From: Methanococcoides sp. AM1
GTDB taxonomy: Archaea > Halobacteriota > Methanosarcinia > Methanosarcinales > Methanosarcinaceae
Direction of reading: 5' to 3'
Assembly (NCBI RefSeq): GCF_900774055.1
Contig: NZ_CAAGSW010000006.1
Location: 1-64,000 of the forward strand
Length of the DNA: 64,000 nt
Shown here piece after piece: positions 18,696 through 28,081 of this stretch. The translations under genes and the position numbers were made by a program. The first letter of the stretch is position 1. Each line of letters starts with the position of its first letter. The notes under the pieces were generated by a model that did no database searches, was not told the DNA's origin, and worked only from the letters and a program-made list of their open reading frames with translations.

Positions 18696-19973
18696 AATAC
18701 AATAATTCAGGTAGCACTTGACCTGCTGGAGATCGACCGCGCCATACAGATCGCAAGAGAAGCGGTCCAGGGAGGCGCGAACTGGATCGAAGCAGGAACT
18801 CCACTTATCAAAAGCGAAGGGATGAATGCTGTCCGGCAGCTCAAGAAGGAATTTCCCGATCACGCCATCCTTGCTGATATGAAAATTGCAGATACAGGTG
18901 CATTTGAAGTGGAGATGGCTGCTAAAGCTGGTGCCGATATTGTAATGTTACTTGGTAATGCAGATGATTCCACGGTCAAGGATGCAGTCAGGTCTGCAAG
19001 AAAATACGGTGTCAAACTTATGGCTGACCTGATCATCGTAGAAGACCCCGTCACCCGGGCACAAGAGCTGGAAAAGATGGGGATCGACTACATCAACATG
19101 CATGCAGGGATAGACCAGCAGATGACCGGAAAAGACCCTACCCCCTTGCTCGAAAGGATCGTTCAGGAAGTGAACATACCAGTCGCAGCTGCAGGCGGAC
19201 TTGATGCGATCACATCTGCACAGGCCGTGAAAGCAGGAGCAAGTATTGTCATTGTCGGAGGGAACATCACACAATCAGATGATGTGACAAAGTCTGCAAA
19301 AAATATACGTGAAAGTGTTGATGCCATTGAGATCCCTGATTTTGAACGCAAGACACTGGAACAGGAGACCCGAACTTTATTGTCAGAAGTTTCCACACCG
19401 AACATCACAGATGCAATGCATCGAAAAGGTGCGATGAAGAACATCCATTCCATGGTAGCCGGCAAAAAACTGGTCGGTACTGCTGTTACAGTACAGACAT
19501 TTGAAGGGGACTGGGCAAAAAGCGTTGAGGCCATTGAGGTCGCAGGAGAGGGAGATGTTATTGTTATCTACAATGGAAGTTCCCATATTGCACCATGGGG
19601 AGGGCTTGCCACACTCAGTTGCCTGAACAAGGGAATTGCAGGAATCGTCATTGATGGTGCTGTAAGGGACATTGATGAGATCAGAAGGATAGGACTACCC
19701 GTATTTGCAACCAGTAACGTCCCTAATGCAGGAGATCCAAAAGGTTTCGGAGAGATCAATGCTACGATCAACTGTGGCTCACAGGTCGTTAACCCCGGAG
19801 ATTACATCGTAGGTGATGACAACGGAGTTGTTGTGATCGAAAAAGAGCGCGCGTATGAGATAGCAAGGCGTGCAAAAGAGGTCGAAAAGAACGAGAAACG
19901 CCTCTATGAGGAGATCAAACGTGGAAGCACACTTTCCGAGGTCCTCAAACTTAAGAAATGGGAGAAAATGTGA
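18693..19973 (+). CDS. 3-hexulose-6-phosphate synthase fused to an RraA-like domain
   Basis: About 426 residues. The first half (1-210) is an HPS barrel of the orotidine-decarboxylase superfamily: [10 protein letters not shown] at the start, [11 protein letters not shown], and [10 protein letters not shown] with the catalytic aspartate and lysine. HPS makes hexulose 6-phosphate from ribulose 5-phosphate and formaldehyde; in methanogens lacking the pentose phosphate pathway the reverse reaction supplies ribulose 5-phosphate. The second half (about 220-426) is an RraA/aldolase-like domain ([33 protein letters not shown]). Beginning at the first ATG (18822) would remove 43 conserved residues including the first strand, so ATT at 18693 is taken as the start. 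The A24 peptidase follows with no gap. Confidence 0.92.
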   Translation: MNTIIQVALDLLEIDRAIQIAREAVQGGANWIEAGTPLIKSEGMNAVRQLKKEFPDHAILADMKIADTGAFEVEMAAKAGADIVMLLGNADDSTVKDAVRSARKYGVKLMADLIIVEDPVTRAQELEKMGIDYINMHAGIDQQMTGKDPTPLLERIVQEVNIPVAAAGGLDAITSAQAVKAGASIVIVGGNITQSDDVTKSAKNIRESVDAIEIPDFERKTLEQETRTLLSEVSTPNITDAMHRKGAMKNIHSMVAGKKLVGTAVTVQTFEGDWAKSVEAIEVAGEGDVIVIYNGSSHIAPWGGLATLSCLNKGIAGIVIDGAVRDIDEIRRIGLPVFATSNVPNAGDPKGFGEINATINCGSQVVNPGDYIVGDDNGVVVIEKERAYEIARRAKEVEKNEKRLYEEIKRGSTLSEVLKLKKWEKM

Positions 19974-20735
19974 ATGATCGAACTGCTTAAGGTGCTTGTC
20001 TGCGCCCCATTCCTCATCTATGCATGCTACTCTGATATAAAGACACGAAGAGTGACAAACAGCCTCTGGCCCAAGATGCTTGGTGCAGGTGCTATATTCA
20101 TGGTTTATGATGCTTTCAGATACGGCATACCATACATAAAATGGACAGCCATTTCATTCATACTTATCTTCACATTCGTCTATATATTGTTCTATATGAA
20201 TGCCTTTGGAGGCGCCGATGCAAAGGTCCTGATGGTGATCTCGCTTATATTGCCAATATATCCTGCAATGGAACTATTCGGCAGACAATTGCCAATTTAC
20301 GGGATACCACCGCTTAATCTTTTCACATTTAGTGTCTTTGGAAATTCAGTCATCCTGACAATAATAGTACCCATAGGATTGTTCATTTACAATCTTACTC
20401 AGCCCTCATTGAAAGAAACCCTGAAGAAGCCACATTATATGTTCGTCGGATACAGATCACCGGTTTCAAAGCTGGACAAACCACACATAAGATTGATGGA
20501 AAGCTTCGAGGAAGTTGATGACAATGGTATCAGAAAAAGATTCACCACATCAGGCACAAAGCTTGATGAGGATACGATCTCCAAAATGAAGGAGTATGCA
20601 GAAAAAGGCCTTATTGATGAGAGAGTGTGGGTCACACCCGGACTTCCATTCATGATACCCATAACTGCAGGATTCATAGCAGCGGTGGTATATGGAGACA
20701 TTATCTTCCAGCTTACCCTGAACTTCCTGCTGTGA
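19974..20735 (+). CDS. A24-family prepilin/prearchaellin peptidase
   Basis: Membrane aspartic protease of 253 residues that removes class III signal peptides from pilins or archaellins. The two catalytic aspartates are D21 in YSDIKTRRV and D82 in GGADAK. About six membrane segments are visible, and a cytoplasmic loop (about 150-215) precedes the last ones, as in the archaeal FlaK/EppA group. It starts directly after the HPS stop codon and is likely cotranscribed. No pilin gene is seen nearby; a secretion ATPase pair lies 13 kb away. Confidence 0.88.
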   Translation: MIELLKVLVCAPFLIYACYSDIKTRRVTNSLWPKMLGAGAIFMVYDAFRYGIPYIKWTAISFILIFTFVYILFYMNAFGGADAKVLMVISLILPIYPAMELFGRQLPIYGIPPLNLFTFSVFGNSVILTIIVPIGLFIYNLTQPSLKETLKKPHYMFVGYRSPVSKLDKPHIRLMESFEEVDDNGIRKRFTTSGTKLDEDTISKMKEYAEKGLIDERVWVTPGLPFMIPITAGFIAAVVYGDIIFQLTLNFLL

Positions 20736-20741
20736 TGAAAG

Positions 20742-22670
20742 TTATTTTGACCCTTTTAAGTAGCGGGCAATCTCTTCCATGAAAACAGGCCCGTACTTTT
20801 TCAATTTGAACTCACCCACACCAGTAATGTCCAGGAACTCATCATTCCTTATGGGATATTTTACCGCCATCTGCCGAAGGCTTGTATCCGCAAAAATGAT
20901 ATAAGGAGGAACATCTTCATCCTCTGCCAGCCTTTTCCTTAATATTTTAAGCCTATCGAACAGTTTTTTATCAGGGCGCGATATTGGTGTTGGAACCCTC
21001 TTTGGCTTTTTAGGAGCAGGAGATCTCTTGGAGGCAGATGTTTTAGATGTGGTAGCCTTTGAAGTAGAAGTCTTTGAAGTAACGGTCTTTGATCCAGCGA
21101 CCTTTGAGGTGGTTGCTTTTGGGACAGTTGCCTTAGACCTGCTTCCCTTCACACTGACAGCACCAGAGGAACGTGTCAGGTATACCTCACCGCCTGCAAG
21201 TATCTCACGACTCTTCTTGTTCAGGCTTAAGAGAGGATAGCGTGCACCTTTCACATCAAGATAACCAAGGCGGACCATTTCCCTTGCCATATCAAGCCAC
21301 TCGGATTTATTGTACCCGTCACCAGTGCCATGACTTTTGAGCCTGTCATGCTTGTAACTTTTGATCTTCTTTGCCATGGAACCTGAAATGATATCCACGA
21401 TGTGGGTCATTCCGAAACGTTCATTGACCTCATCCACACAGGACAACAGGACCCTTGCGGCATCCGACGCATCAAAGGTATCACGGGGCTTAAGGCAGAC
21501 ATCACATCCACCACAGTAATCAGACTCCAGTTCTTCTCCGAAATAGCTCAGCAGCACTTTCCTGCGGCATGTCGTGCTTTCACAATAATCGATCATGTCC
21601 CGAAGCTTTACAGTTGCAATATCACGTTCGGACTTTTTTGACATCTGGTCGATGAAGTATTTTATCTTGTACCAATCCCCACGACTGAAATACAGTATAC
21701 ACTCACATTCAAGTCCATCACGACCTCCCCTGCCGGTTTCCTGATAATAGCCTTCAATGTTCTTGGGAAGATCATAATGAATTACAAATCTTACATTCGG
21801 TTTGTCAATACCCATTCCAAATGCCACTGTTGCCACAATGATGTCAACGTCATCCCTTATGAACCGTTCTTGGTGCTCATGTCTTTTTGAATCAGACAGA
21901 CCTGCATGATAAGGCAATGTGTGAAAACCTTTATTGTTGAGCTTTTTGGATATGGATTCCACACTCTTTCTGCTGTTGCAGTAGATGATACCGGAATTAC
22001 CGGCCTGCCCTTTAATATAGTCTACCAGATCCCCATACGAATTCTTCTTCGGCCTTATATCATAGGAAAGATTACTTCGGTTGAAACTCGCCACATAAAC
22101 AGAAGGAGACTTTAATTTCAGCATCTTGATCGTATCTTCTTTGACCTTTGGAGTGGCAGTAGCAGTCAACCCAATGACAGGAACATCAGGGAATTTCTCT
22201 TTCAGGAATCCCAAACGGTGATATTCGGGTCTGAAGTCGTGACCCCATTGAGAAATGCAATGTGCTTCATCAATAGCGAACAAACTGACATTAACGTAGC
22301 TGAGAAGATCCATTGTACTTTTCATGCAAAGCCGTTCAGGTGCAACATAAAGGATCTTTAAGTTGCCATCCAGAATAGCACGTGTGGTCTCCTGAACCTC
22401 ACGATGGCTCAATGTGCTGTTAAGATAAGCTGCAGCTATCCCGTTGCCGACCAGACCATCCACCTGATCTTTCATAAGGGATATCAGAGGAGATACTACG
22501 ATCGCAAGACCATCCATCATCAGTGCAGGGATCTGGTAACAAATAGACTTCCCGCCCCCGGTAGGCATCAGTACGAATGTATCCTTTTTGTTAAGGACAT
22601 CATTGATGATATCCTCCTGCAGGGGGCGAAATTCGCTGTAACCGAAATATTTCTGGAGTGTCCTGTGCAT
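20742..22670 (-). CDS. recQ: ATP-dependent DNA helicase RecQ
   Basis: A 3'-5' helicase of superfamily 2, about 642 residues from the ATG at 22670 (an ATG six codons earlier is possible). Motif I is MPTGGGKSICY, motif II is IDEAHCISQWG, motif VI QETGRGGRDG, then the zinc cysteines CRRKVLLSYFG...CGGCDVC and a winged helix. Before the C-terminal HRDC domain there is a low-complexity linker of about 45 residues made of repeated S/T-K-A/T-T units. It converges on the A24 peptidase gene with a six-base gap. Confidence 0.95.
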   Translation of the reverse strand: MHRTLQKYFGYSEFRPLQEDIINDVLNKKDTFVLMPTGGGKSICYQIPALMMDGLAIVVSPLISLMKDQVDGLVGNGIAAAYLNSTLSHREVQETTRAILDGNLKILYVAPERLCMKSTMDLLSYVNVSLFAIDEAHCISQWGHDFRPEYHRLGFLKEKFPDVPVIGLTATATPKVKEDTIKMLKLKSPSVYVASFNRSNLSYDIRPKKNSYGDLVDYIKGQAGNSGIIYCNSRKSVESISKKLNNKGFHTLPYHAGLSDSKRHEHQERFIRDDVDIIVATVAFGMGIDKPNVRFVIHYDLPKNIEGYYQETGRGGRDGLECECILYFSRGDWYKIKYFIDQMSKKSERDIATVKLRDMIDYCESTTCRRKVLLSYFGEELESDYCGGCDVCLKPRDTFDASDAARVLLSCVDEVNERFGMTHIVDIISGSMAKKIKSYKHDRLKSHGTGDGYNKSEWLDMAREMVRLGYLDVKGARYPLLSLNKKSREILAGGEVYLTRSSGAVSVKGSRSKATVPKATTSKVAGSKTVTSKTSTSKATTSKTSASKRSPAPKKPKRVPTPISRPDKKLFDRLKILRKRLAEDEDVPPYIIFADTSLRQMAVKYPIRNDEFLDITGVGEFKLKKYGPVFMEEIARYLKGSK

Positions 22671-22688
22671 GGGAATACCGATGATCAT

Positions 22689-22949
22689 CTAATGTTTATT
22701 CTACTAAAGAGGTTACAGATATTTAAGAGCAGACCATGCGGGGTGAAAGTGATCAATCTTTTGCAGTGGACCAAAATTTAAAGTGATAATTTATTGAATT
22801 CGTTTAAAGGCAAAATGTTAAATTGAGATTTCTAATCTCACATCGATACTATTAAAACCAACAAACATATTAAGCACAGCAGTATTTAACAAATCCACTA
22901 CTAATAACTAATATTGATCATCATCACATCATGACCGGAGTTCATATTC
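22689..22949. other. divergent promoter region recQ / guaAb
   Basis: AT-rich spacer between two divergently read genes. I see several TATA-like stretches (for example AGTATTTAACAAAT near 22880) but no structure or short gene that I can support. Confidence 0.4.
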
Positions 22950-23864
22950 ATGGTAAAAGTCGAGAAATTCATACCAAAAGCCATAGACAGGATAAAAGAA
23001 AAAGCTAAAGGAAAGACGATCGTAGGGCTTTCCGGCGGAGTCGACAGCTCGGTCTGTGCGGTTCTTGCACACCGTGCTATCGGTGATCTGTTCATACCGA
23101 TCTACATCGATACAGGCCTCATGAGAAAGGGTGAGACCGAGGTCATCGAGGAGATTTTCTCTGACATGAACCTTCAAGTAGTACATGCCAAGGACCGTTT
23201 CCTTGAGGCACTGGTAGGTGTCAAGGACCCTGAAGAAAAAAGGAAGATTGTTGGTGAGACGTTCATCCGCATTTTTGAAGAAGAAGCACGAGAACTCGAA
23301 GCAGAATACCTTATTCAGGGAACCATCTACCCGGATAAGATCGAATCGGAAGGCGGTATCAAATCACACCACAATGTTGGAGGACTTCCTGAGCACATCG
23401 ATTTCAAGGAGATCATTGAACCTATCGATGACCTGTACAAGGATGAGGTACGTGAGGTCGCATGGGAACTTGGATTACCTGAAGAGATCTGCGAGAGAAT
23501 GCCATTCCCGGGACCAGGACTTTCTGTAAGAATAATCGGAGAGGTTACCGAGGAGAAAGTGGACGTGGTTCGCGAGGCAAATGCCATCGTTGAAGAAGAG
23601 CTGCTTGAACAGTTCAAACCATGGCAGACATTTGCTGCTGTTGTCGGCAAGGGAACCGGCGTCAAAGGTGACGTCCGTGTACATGGCTGGATAGTCGCAG
23701 TCCGTGCAGTAGGCTCAAGAGATGGTATGACCGCGGAAGCACTTGAGCTTCCATGGGAAACTCTTAAAAAGATCGAGACAAGGATCTCCGGCGAGATACC
23801 ATCTGTTGCCAGAGTACTCTACGACCTGTCACCAAAACCACCTGCAACGATCGAGTTCGAATAA
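22950..23864 (+). CDS. guaAB: GMP synthase subunit B (ATP-pyrophosphatase and dimerisation)
   Basis: Converts XMP to GMP with ammonia delivered by a separate glutaminase subunit, the archaeal two-subunit form. In 304 residues it has the PP-loop LSGGVDSS (about 27-34), IQGTIYPD, the SHHNVGGLP segment and the C-terminal dimerisation domain with [13 protein letters not shown]. The glutaminase gene is not in this window. Its stop overlaps the start of the RaSEA gene (TAATG). Confidence 0.95.
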   Translation: MVKVEKFIPKAIDRIKEKAKGKTIVGLSGGVDSSVCAVLAHRAIGDLFIPIYIDTGLMRKGETEVIEEIFSDMNLQVVHAKDRFLEALVGVKDPEEKRKIVGETFIRIFEEEARELEAEYLIQGTIYPDKIESEGGIKSHHNVGGLPEHIDFKEIIEPIDDLYKDEVREVAWELGLPEEICERMPFPGPGLSVRIIGEVTEEKVDVVREANAIVEEELLEQFKPWQTFAAVVGKGTGVKGDVRVHGWIVAVRAVGSRDGMTAEALELPWETLKKIETRISGEIPSVARVLYDLSPKPPATIEFE

Positions 23865-24904
23865 TGACACTGAACAAAGCCGTACTGGACATACGCAACC
23901 GTCAGCGTATAAAGCCATCATCTAATGATTATCCTGCTGCCGTCTGGAGGAGTACAGATCACTTCAACGGAAAAACAGCTGATACATTGACCATCATCTT
24001 CAAAACATCAGGATGCTGGTGGGGAAAGGCGGGCGGCTGCACTATGTGTGGCTTTGTCTATGATAGTGCAAAGATCCCCCCAACGCCTGAAGAGCTTGAG
24101 AAACAGCTTGAGAATGCCATGCATAAAGGTGAAAGACTTGAGCGATTCATGGTCAAGATATTCACCTCAGGCAGTTTCCTCGATGAAAAAGAGATACCTG
24201 TTGAAACAAGGAAGAACATACTGGGAAAGCTGGCAGCGGATGAACGTGTTTTCAAAGTGATCGTTGAAAGCCGACCGGAATTCGTCACAGACGAGATCCT
24301 GAAGTCCTGCATTGATGCCCTTGGAGACACATCATTTGAAGTCGCCATCGGCCTTGAGACAAGTTCTGATAATATACGCAAGAATTCCATAAACAAGGGA
24401 TTTAAGTTCACTGATTATATCAATGCAGCAACAGTAGCCAGAAACAATGGAGTAGCCATGAAAGCTTACCTGTTGTTAAAACCACTTTTCCTCTCGGAAA
24501 AGGAAGCATTGGAAGATATTGTCAAAACCATCGATGACGTTGCTGAACATGCCCAGACCATTTCCATCAACCTGTGCAATGTGCAAAATGGTACCTATGT
24601 GGAACACCTGTGGCAGAGAGGTCAATACAGGCCACCATGGTTATGGAGCATTGTTGAGATACTTCAGCGAACGAAACTGAAGCATCCTGAACTTGTGATC
24701 ACTTCAGATCCGGTAGGTGCAGGTTCAAAGCGCGGCCCGCATAACTGTAAGAAATGTAGCAGGGACGTGTCAGATGCCGTACATCTTTATTCCAGAACTC
24801 AGGACCTGAATGTACTTGAAGGGGTCAACTGTGAATGCAAAGAATTATGGAAGAAAGTTCTTGAGCTGGACGATCTTACCTATGGAAGCCCTATATTGGA
24901 CTAA
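23864..24904 (+). CDS. archaeosine synthesis radical SAM enzyme RaSEA
   Basis: A 346-residue radical SAM enzyme. RaSEA acts with ArcS to turn lysine-modified preQ0 at position 15 of archaeal tRNA into archaeosine. The cluster motif is the spaced form CWWGKAGGCTMCGF near residues 47-60, characteristic of this family, and GCxKC-like cysteines (CKKCSRDV, CEC) lie near the end. It is translationally coupled to guaAb, an odd pairing that places a guanine-related tRNA modification next to GMP synthesis. Confidence 0.88.
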   Translation: MTLNKAVLDIRNRQRIKPSSNDYPAAVWRSTDHFNGKTADTLTIIFKTSGCWWGKAGGCTMCGFVYDSAKIPPTPEELEKQLENAMHKGERLERFMVKIFTSGSFLDEKEIPVETRKNILGKLAADERVFKVIVESRPEFVTDEILKSCIDALGDTSFEVAIGLETSSDNIRKNSINKGFKFTDYINAATVARNNGVAMKAYLLLKPLFLSEKEALEDIVKTIDDVAEHAQTISINLCNVQNGTYVEHLWQRGQYRPPWLWSIVEILQRTKLKHPELVITSDPVGAGSKRGPHNCKKCSRDVSDAVHLYSRTQDLNVLEGVNCECKELWKKVLELDDLTYGSPILD

Positions 24905-24950
24905 GATATCAACGTTCAAGTAAAAAAGAAAAGGAGGTAGAAGGACACGC

Positions 24951-25841
24951 TTATTCCGTGTCCTGATATACCATCGTACCAATTCCCTGATCTGTGAAAA
25001 GCTCGAGCAGGACAGAGTGGGATACACTGCCATCTATTATGTGGACGCGCTCCACACCACCAAGTACGCTTGCTCCGGCACTTCTCATTTTGGGGATCAT
25101 TCCACCACTTATAATGCCTTCATCTATCAGAGACTCCACTTCATCCACCCTTATGCGGGAGATACGGCTCGACCTGTCCGACTGGTCCCTGAGAACTCCC
25201 GGAACATCCGTCATTAATATCAGTTTCTTTGCGTGCAAAGCATCTGCAAGATCACCGGCAACCGTATCAGCGTTGATGTTCAATGCATTACCTTCCGCAT
25301 CCATTGCGATCGGTGAGATAACAGGAATATAATCATTAGCTGTGACGATGTTAATGAGTTCAGGATTGATTATCTCGGTTTCTCCGACCCAGCCAAGATC
25401 TACATCATGTTCGACATTTTCGATCATAATTCGCTGAGTGGCCTTTTTCCTGGCCATGATCATCTTCCCGTCCTTTCCAGAAAGGCCTACACCCTTTCCA
25501 CCATGCTTTCCTATCAGGGACACTATCTTCGTATTGATGTTACCCACAAGGACCATGCGTGCGATCTCCATGGTCTCATCATCAGTGATCCTTAATCCAC
25601 CTACGAACTCAGGTTTCTTCCCCATGCGCTCCATTTTTTCAGTGATCTCAGGACCACCGCCATGAACAATTACCGGATGGACCCCTACAAAACGTAAAAG
25701 GACAACATCCTGCATGATGTCGTTCATAACAGAAGGATTGACCATGGCATGACCTCCGACCTTGATCACCATTACAGAGTCATGGAAATCCCGTATATAT
25801 GGAAGAGCTTCGATCAGAACGTTCTCTTTTTTTCCTGTCAT
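24951..25841 (-). CDS. argB: acetylglutamate kinase
   Basis: Phosphorylates N-acetylglutamate in arginine synthesis. The 296 residues show VIKVGGHAM at about 24-32, VIVHGGGPEI (58-67), the N-acetylglutamate site GGLRITDDETMEI and SGGMIPKM with the lysine near the C-terminus. It is a single gene. Confidence 0.96.
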   Translation of the reverse strand: MTGKKENVLIEALPYIRDFHDSVMVIKVGGHAMVNPSVMNDIMQDVVLLRFVGVHPVIVHGGGPEITEKMERMGKKPEFVGGLRITDDETMEIARMVLVGNINTKIVSLIGKHGGKGVGLSGKDGKMIMARKKATQRIMIENVEHDVDLGWVGETEIINPELINIVTANDYIPVISPIAMDAEGNALNINADTVAGDLADALHAKKLILMTDVPGVLRDQSDRSSRISRIRVDEVESLIDEGIISGGMIPKMRSAGASVLGGVERVHIIDGSVSHSVLLELFTDQGIGTMVYQDTE

Positions 25842-25985
25842 ATGAATACAATAACGGAGTCCAGTTTATAAAGCTTTTTGATATAGTACCAGCTCTGCTA
25901 CTTAGAATAGCAGCCATGTCACAGATAAACGGAGAACGATGAGAAAAACAAAACGGAGCAAATATCTCAAAAAGTAGAATGTGTA

Positions 25986-26003
25986 GGGCCCGTAAACGGA
26001 CCC
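25986..26003 (-). terminator. hairpin terminator after the MC1 gene
   Basis: On the minus strand GGGTCCGT pairs with ACGGGCCC, including one G-U pair possible only on this strand, and is followed by a T-rich stretch (TCTACTTTTTGAG). It lies 22 bases after the MC1 stop. Confidence 0.55.
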
Positions 26004-26024
26004 TCACAAATAAGTATAAGAAGA

Positions 26025-26321
26025 TTATATCTTGTCCAGTTTGATAATGCCTGGCTTCTGTTTCTTGACGAATGGCTTGTTGATCTTGTCAGGCATCCAG
26101 TCAGGTTTGTTCTTTGGTGCAGCGACCATTTGTTTCCATCCAAGGAACACATGTACTTTCTTAGTGCCACGCTCACGAAGCATGATCTTTTCTGGCTTGG
26201 ATTTGGTACCCTTGCCCCGGTTAGCAACTTTAAGAGCTGCCTGACGTGGCTGTTTACCGGTGAATACGCCATGTTCTTTACCTTTACTGTCTCGTAACAC
26301 AAAGTTTCTTGTTTCAGACAT
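26025..26321 (-). CDS. non-histone chromosomal protein MC1
   Basis: A 98-residue basic DNA-binding and DNA-bending protein of Methanosarcinales and haloarchaea. It opens SETRNFVLRDSKGKEHGVFTGKQPRQAALKVA, matching the MC1 fold, and has the FLGWKQMV and KNKPDWMP segments. It is monocistronic with a strong promoter, a GGTGA ribosome site 4 bases before the ATG and a hairpin terminator, as expected of an abundant chromatin protein. Confidence 0.95.
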   Translation of the reverse strand: MSETRNFVLRDSKGKEHGVFTGKQPRQAALKVANRGKGTKSKPEKIMLRERGTKKVHVFLGWKQMVAAPKNKPDWMPDKINKPFVKKQKPGIIKLDKI

Positions 26322-26370
26322 TTTATCACCTTACTTACCCGTTATCGGTTATATGTACTTGTACTTATGA

Positions 26371-26380
26371 AATATAAATA
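26371..26380 (-). promoter_or_regulatory. TATA box of the MC1 gene
   Basis: Minus strand reads TATTTATATT, about 50 bases before the ATG, giving a leader of about 25 bases that contains the AAGGTGA ribosome site. Confidence 0.6.
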
Positions 26381-26644
26381 GTTTTCTTTTAATGTAGCCT
26401 TTTGATTATGTTTCTGTAAATCAAGTTAATTTGATATAGATGAGGGTATGGAAAAATGCTAGAAATGACATCACATCTTTATCCGATATCTAAAAATATA
26501 TTAGTATGGCACCCAGCACCCGATGTTAAAATGATGCAGCACAACAAAACATTTACATGTAATGAATATGTTTGTGATTGTTATTAATCCAAAAAGCATA
26601 ACTTAAACGTAATTTATTTTAATTTCTTATTAGAGGTCATAAAA

Positions 26645-27598
26645 ATGGAGCTTCCAGTTGCGCAATTCCCTGACGTACAAGCAAATAAACCACAAATACC
26701 TATAAACCTTACACGCGTAGGTGTGACCGGAGTTAAAAAACTTGTTGAGATCAAACGAAAGGATAAGCGTCCGATCGTACTCATTTCAACTTTTGAAATC
26801 TTCGTGGACCTACCTTCAGATCGTAAAGGTGCAAATCTCTCTCGTAATTTTGAGGCGATAGATGAAGTTCTTGAAAAGGCCATCAATATGCCTGTTTATG
26901 AGATCGAGGAACTCTGCAGCGATGTTGCAAGGAACCTTCTGGGCAGGCATGAGTATGCCACCCGCTCCGAAGTTCGTATGAAAAGTGAATACGTGGTCAA
27001 AAGAGAATCACCATCCACAAAAATGCAGTGCCAGGAAGTTGTGGAGATATTTGCAGAAGCTATTGCCACAAGACCAAACGAAGAAGATATCGATGTCAAA
27101 AAGCTCATCGGTGCAGAAGTTGTCGGAATGACAGCCTGCCCTTGTGCTCAGGAAATAATGAGAGACAATGCAAAGGCCGCACTGCGTGAACTTGGTGTTG
27201 ACCTTGAGACCGTCATCAATTTCCTTAACAAGGTACCAATGGCAACTCACAACCAGAGAGGACGCGGTATAATCTCACTTGAGGTCAGCGGTGACGTAGT
27301 GATCTCACTGGACACAATCATTGAGATCATTGAAAATTCAATGAGTTCCAGTATTGTCGAGCTTCTTAAACGTTCAGACGAAGCACTTGTTGTGGAAAGA
27401 GCTCACAAGAACCCTAAGTTCGTTGAAGATTGTGTCAGGACAATGGCAAAGAAAGTTGTCAGCGAGTTCGGACATGTTCCTGACAGTGCTATTGTTACGA
27501 TCAAACAGATCAACGAAGAGAGCATACACAGGCATAATGCATTTGCAGAAAGGGTTGCACTTCTCGGCGAACTAAGAGACGAGATAAAGAATAATTAA
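26645..27598 (+). CDS. mptA: GTP cyclohydrolase MptA (type IV)
   Basis: Iron-dependent enzyme that opens GTP to 7,8-dihydroneopterin 2',3'-cyclic phosphate, the first step of tetrahydromethanopterin synthesis. The 317-residue length and the features [30 protein letters not shown] and [10 protein letters not shown], which holds a conserved cysteine-proline-cysteine, are those of the MptA/FolE2 family. GAGGT precedes the ATG by 7 bases. The DUF2098 gene follows after 14 bases. Confidence 0.95.
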   Translation: MELPVAQFPDVQANKPQIPINLTRVGVTGVKKLVEIKRKDKRPIVLISTFEIFVDLPSDRKGANLSRNFEAIDEVLEKAINMPVYEIEELCSDVARNLLGRHEYATRSEVRMKSEYVVKRESPSTKMQCQEVVEIFAEAIATRPNEEDIDVKKLIGAEVVGMTACPCAQEIMRDNAKAALRELGVDLETVINFLNKVPMATHNQRGRGIISLEVSGDVVISLDTIIEIIENSMSSSIVELLKRSDEALVVERAHKNPKFVEDCVRTMAKKVVSEFGHVPDSAIVTIKQINEESIHRHNAFAERVALLGELRDEIKNN

Positions 27599-27612
27599 GG
27601 AGAGATCACATC

Positions 27613-27939
27613 TTGGATGAAGAGTCTTCAGTTGATGATGCAGTTGTCGATGTAAACGGTACTCCAATAACTATTGGAAGTAATGTCAGGTATATCAATA
27701 CAAATAGCATTGGAGAAATTACCGACATTAAAACCGATGATGAAGGCACATGGGCACTTCTCGATACAACCGAGCTTTATTACAGGGTGGACACTCTACA
27801 GATCACAGATAAAAAAGCAAGTGCTGGCAAAGAATACACGATTTCAGAAGAAGAAATGAAAGAGCGTATCAAAAAGCAAGCCGAAGATATACAATCAAGC
27901 ACATTGGAAGAAGTTTTCCAGGCAACAGGAGGAGGTTAA
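27613..27939 (+). CDS. DUF2098 family protein
   Basis: A 108-residue acidic protein with a small beta-rich core (IGSNVRYINTNSIGEITDIKTDDEGTWALLDTTELYYR, residues about 21-60) resembling an SH3-like barrel, then a charged helix. This matches DUF2098 of methanogens; function unknown. Start is TTG at 27613 preceded by GGAGAGATC. It is linked to mptA, which suggests, without proof, a methanogen-specific role. Confidence 0.8.
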   Translation: MDEESSVDDAVVDVNGTPITIGSNVRYINTNSIGEITDIKTDDEGTWALLDTTELYYRVDTLQITDKKASAGKEYTISEEEMKERIKKQAEDIQSSTLEEVFQATGGG

Positions 27940-27970
27940 TTTTCCTGCCTCCGTTGTTAACCTTTTTTAT
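27921..27970 (+). terminator. hairpin terminator of mptA-DUF2098
   Basis: GGCAAC and GGAGG before, and CCTCC and GTTGTT after, the stop codon pair into a long stem with a short bulge, followed by CCTTTTTTAT. The upstream arm lies inside the last codons of the DUF2098 gene. Confidence 0.6.
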
Positions 27971-28081
27971 AATTATTTATTTTTAAATGTTTATTTTCTA
28001 GCGCGTTCTCTTTCTGATAAAGCACAGCATAAATGCAGATGCAAATATAATTATAAAAATTGGAGCATTAGTGCCCCATTC

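Noticed and set aside
18822..18824. ATG at 18822 as start of the HPS gene
   Set aside because: It would remove 43 residues conserved in the enzyme, including the first barrel strand.
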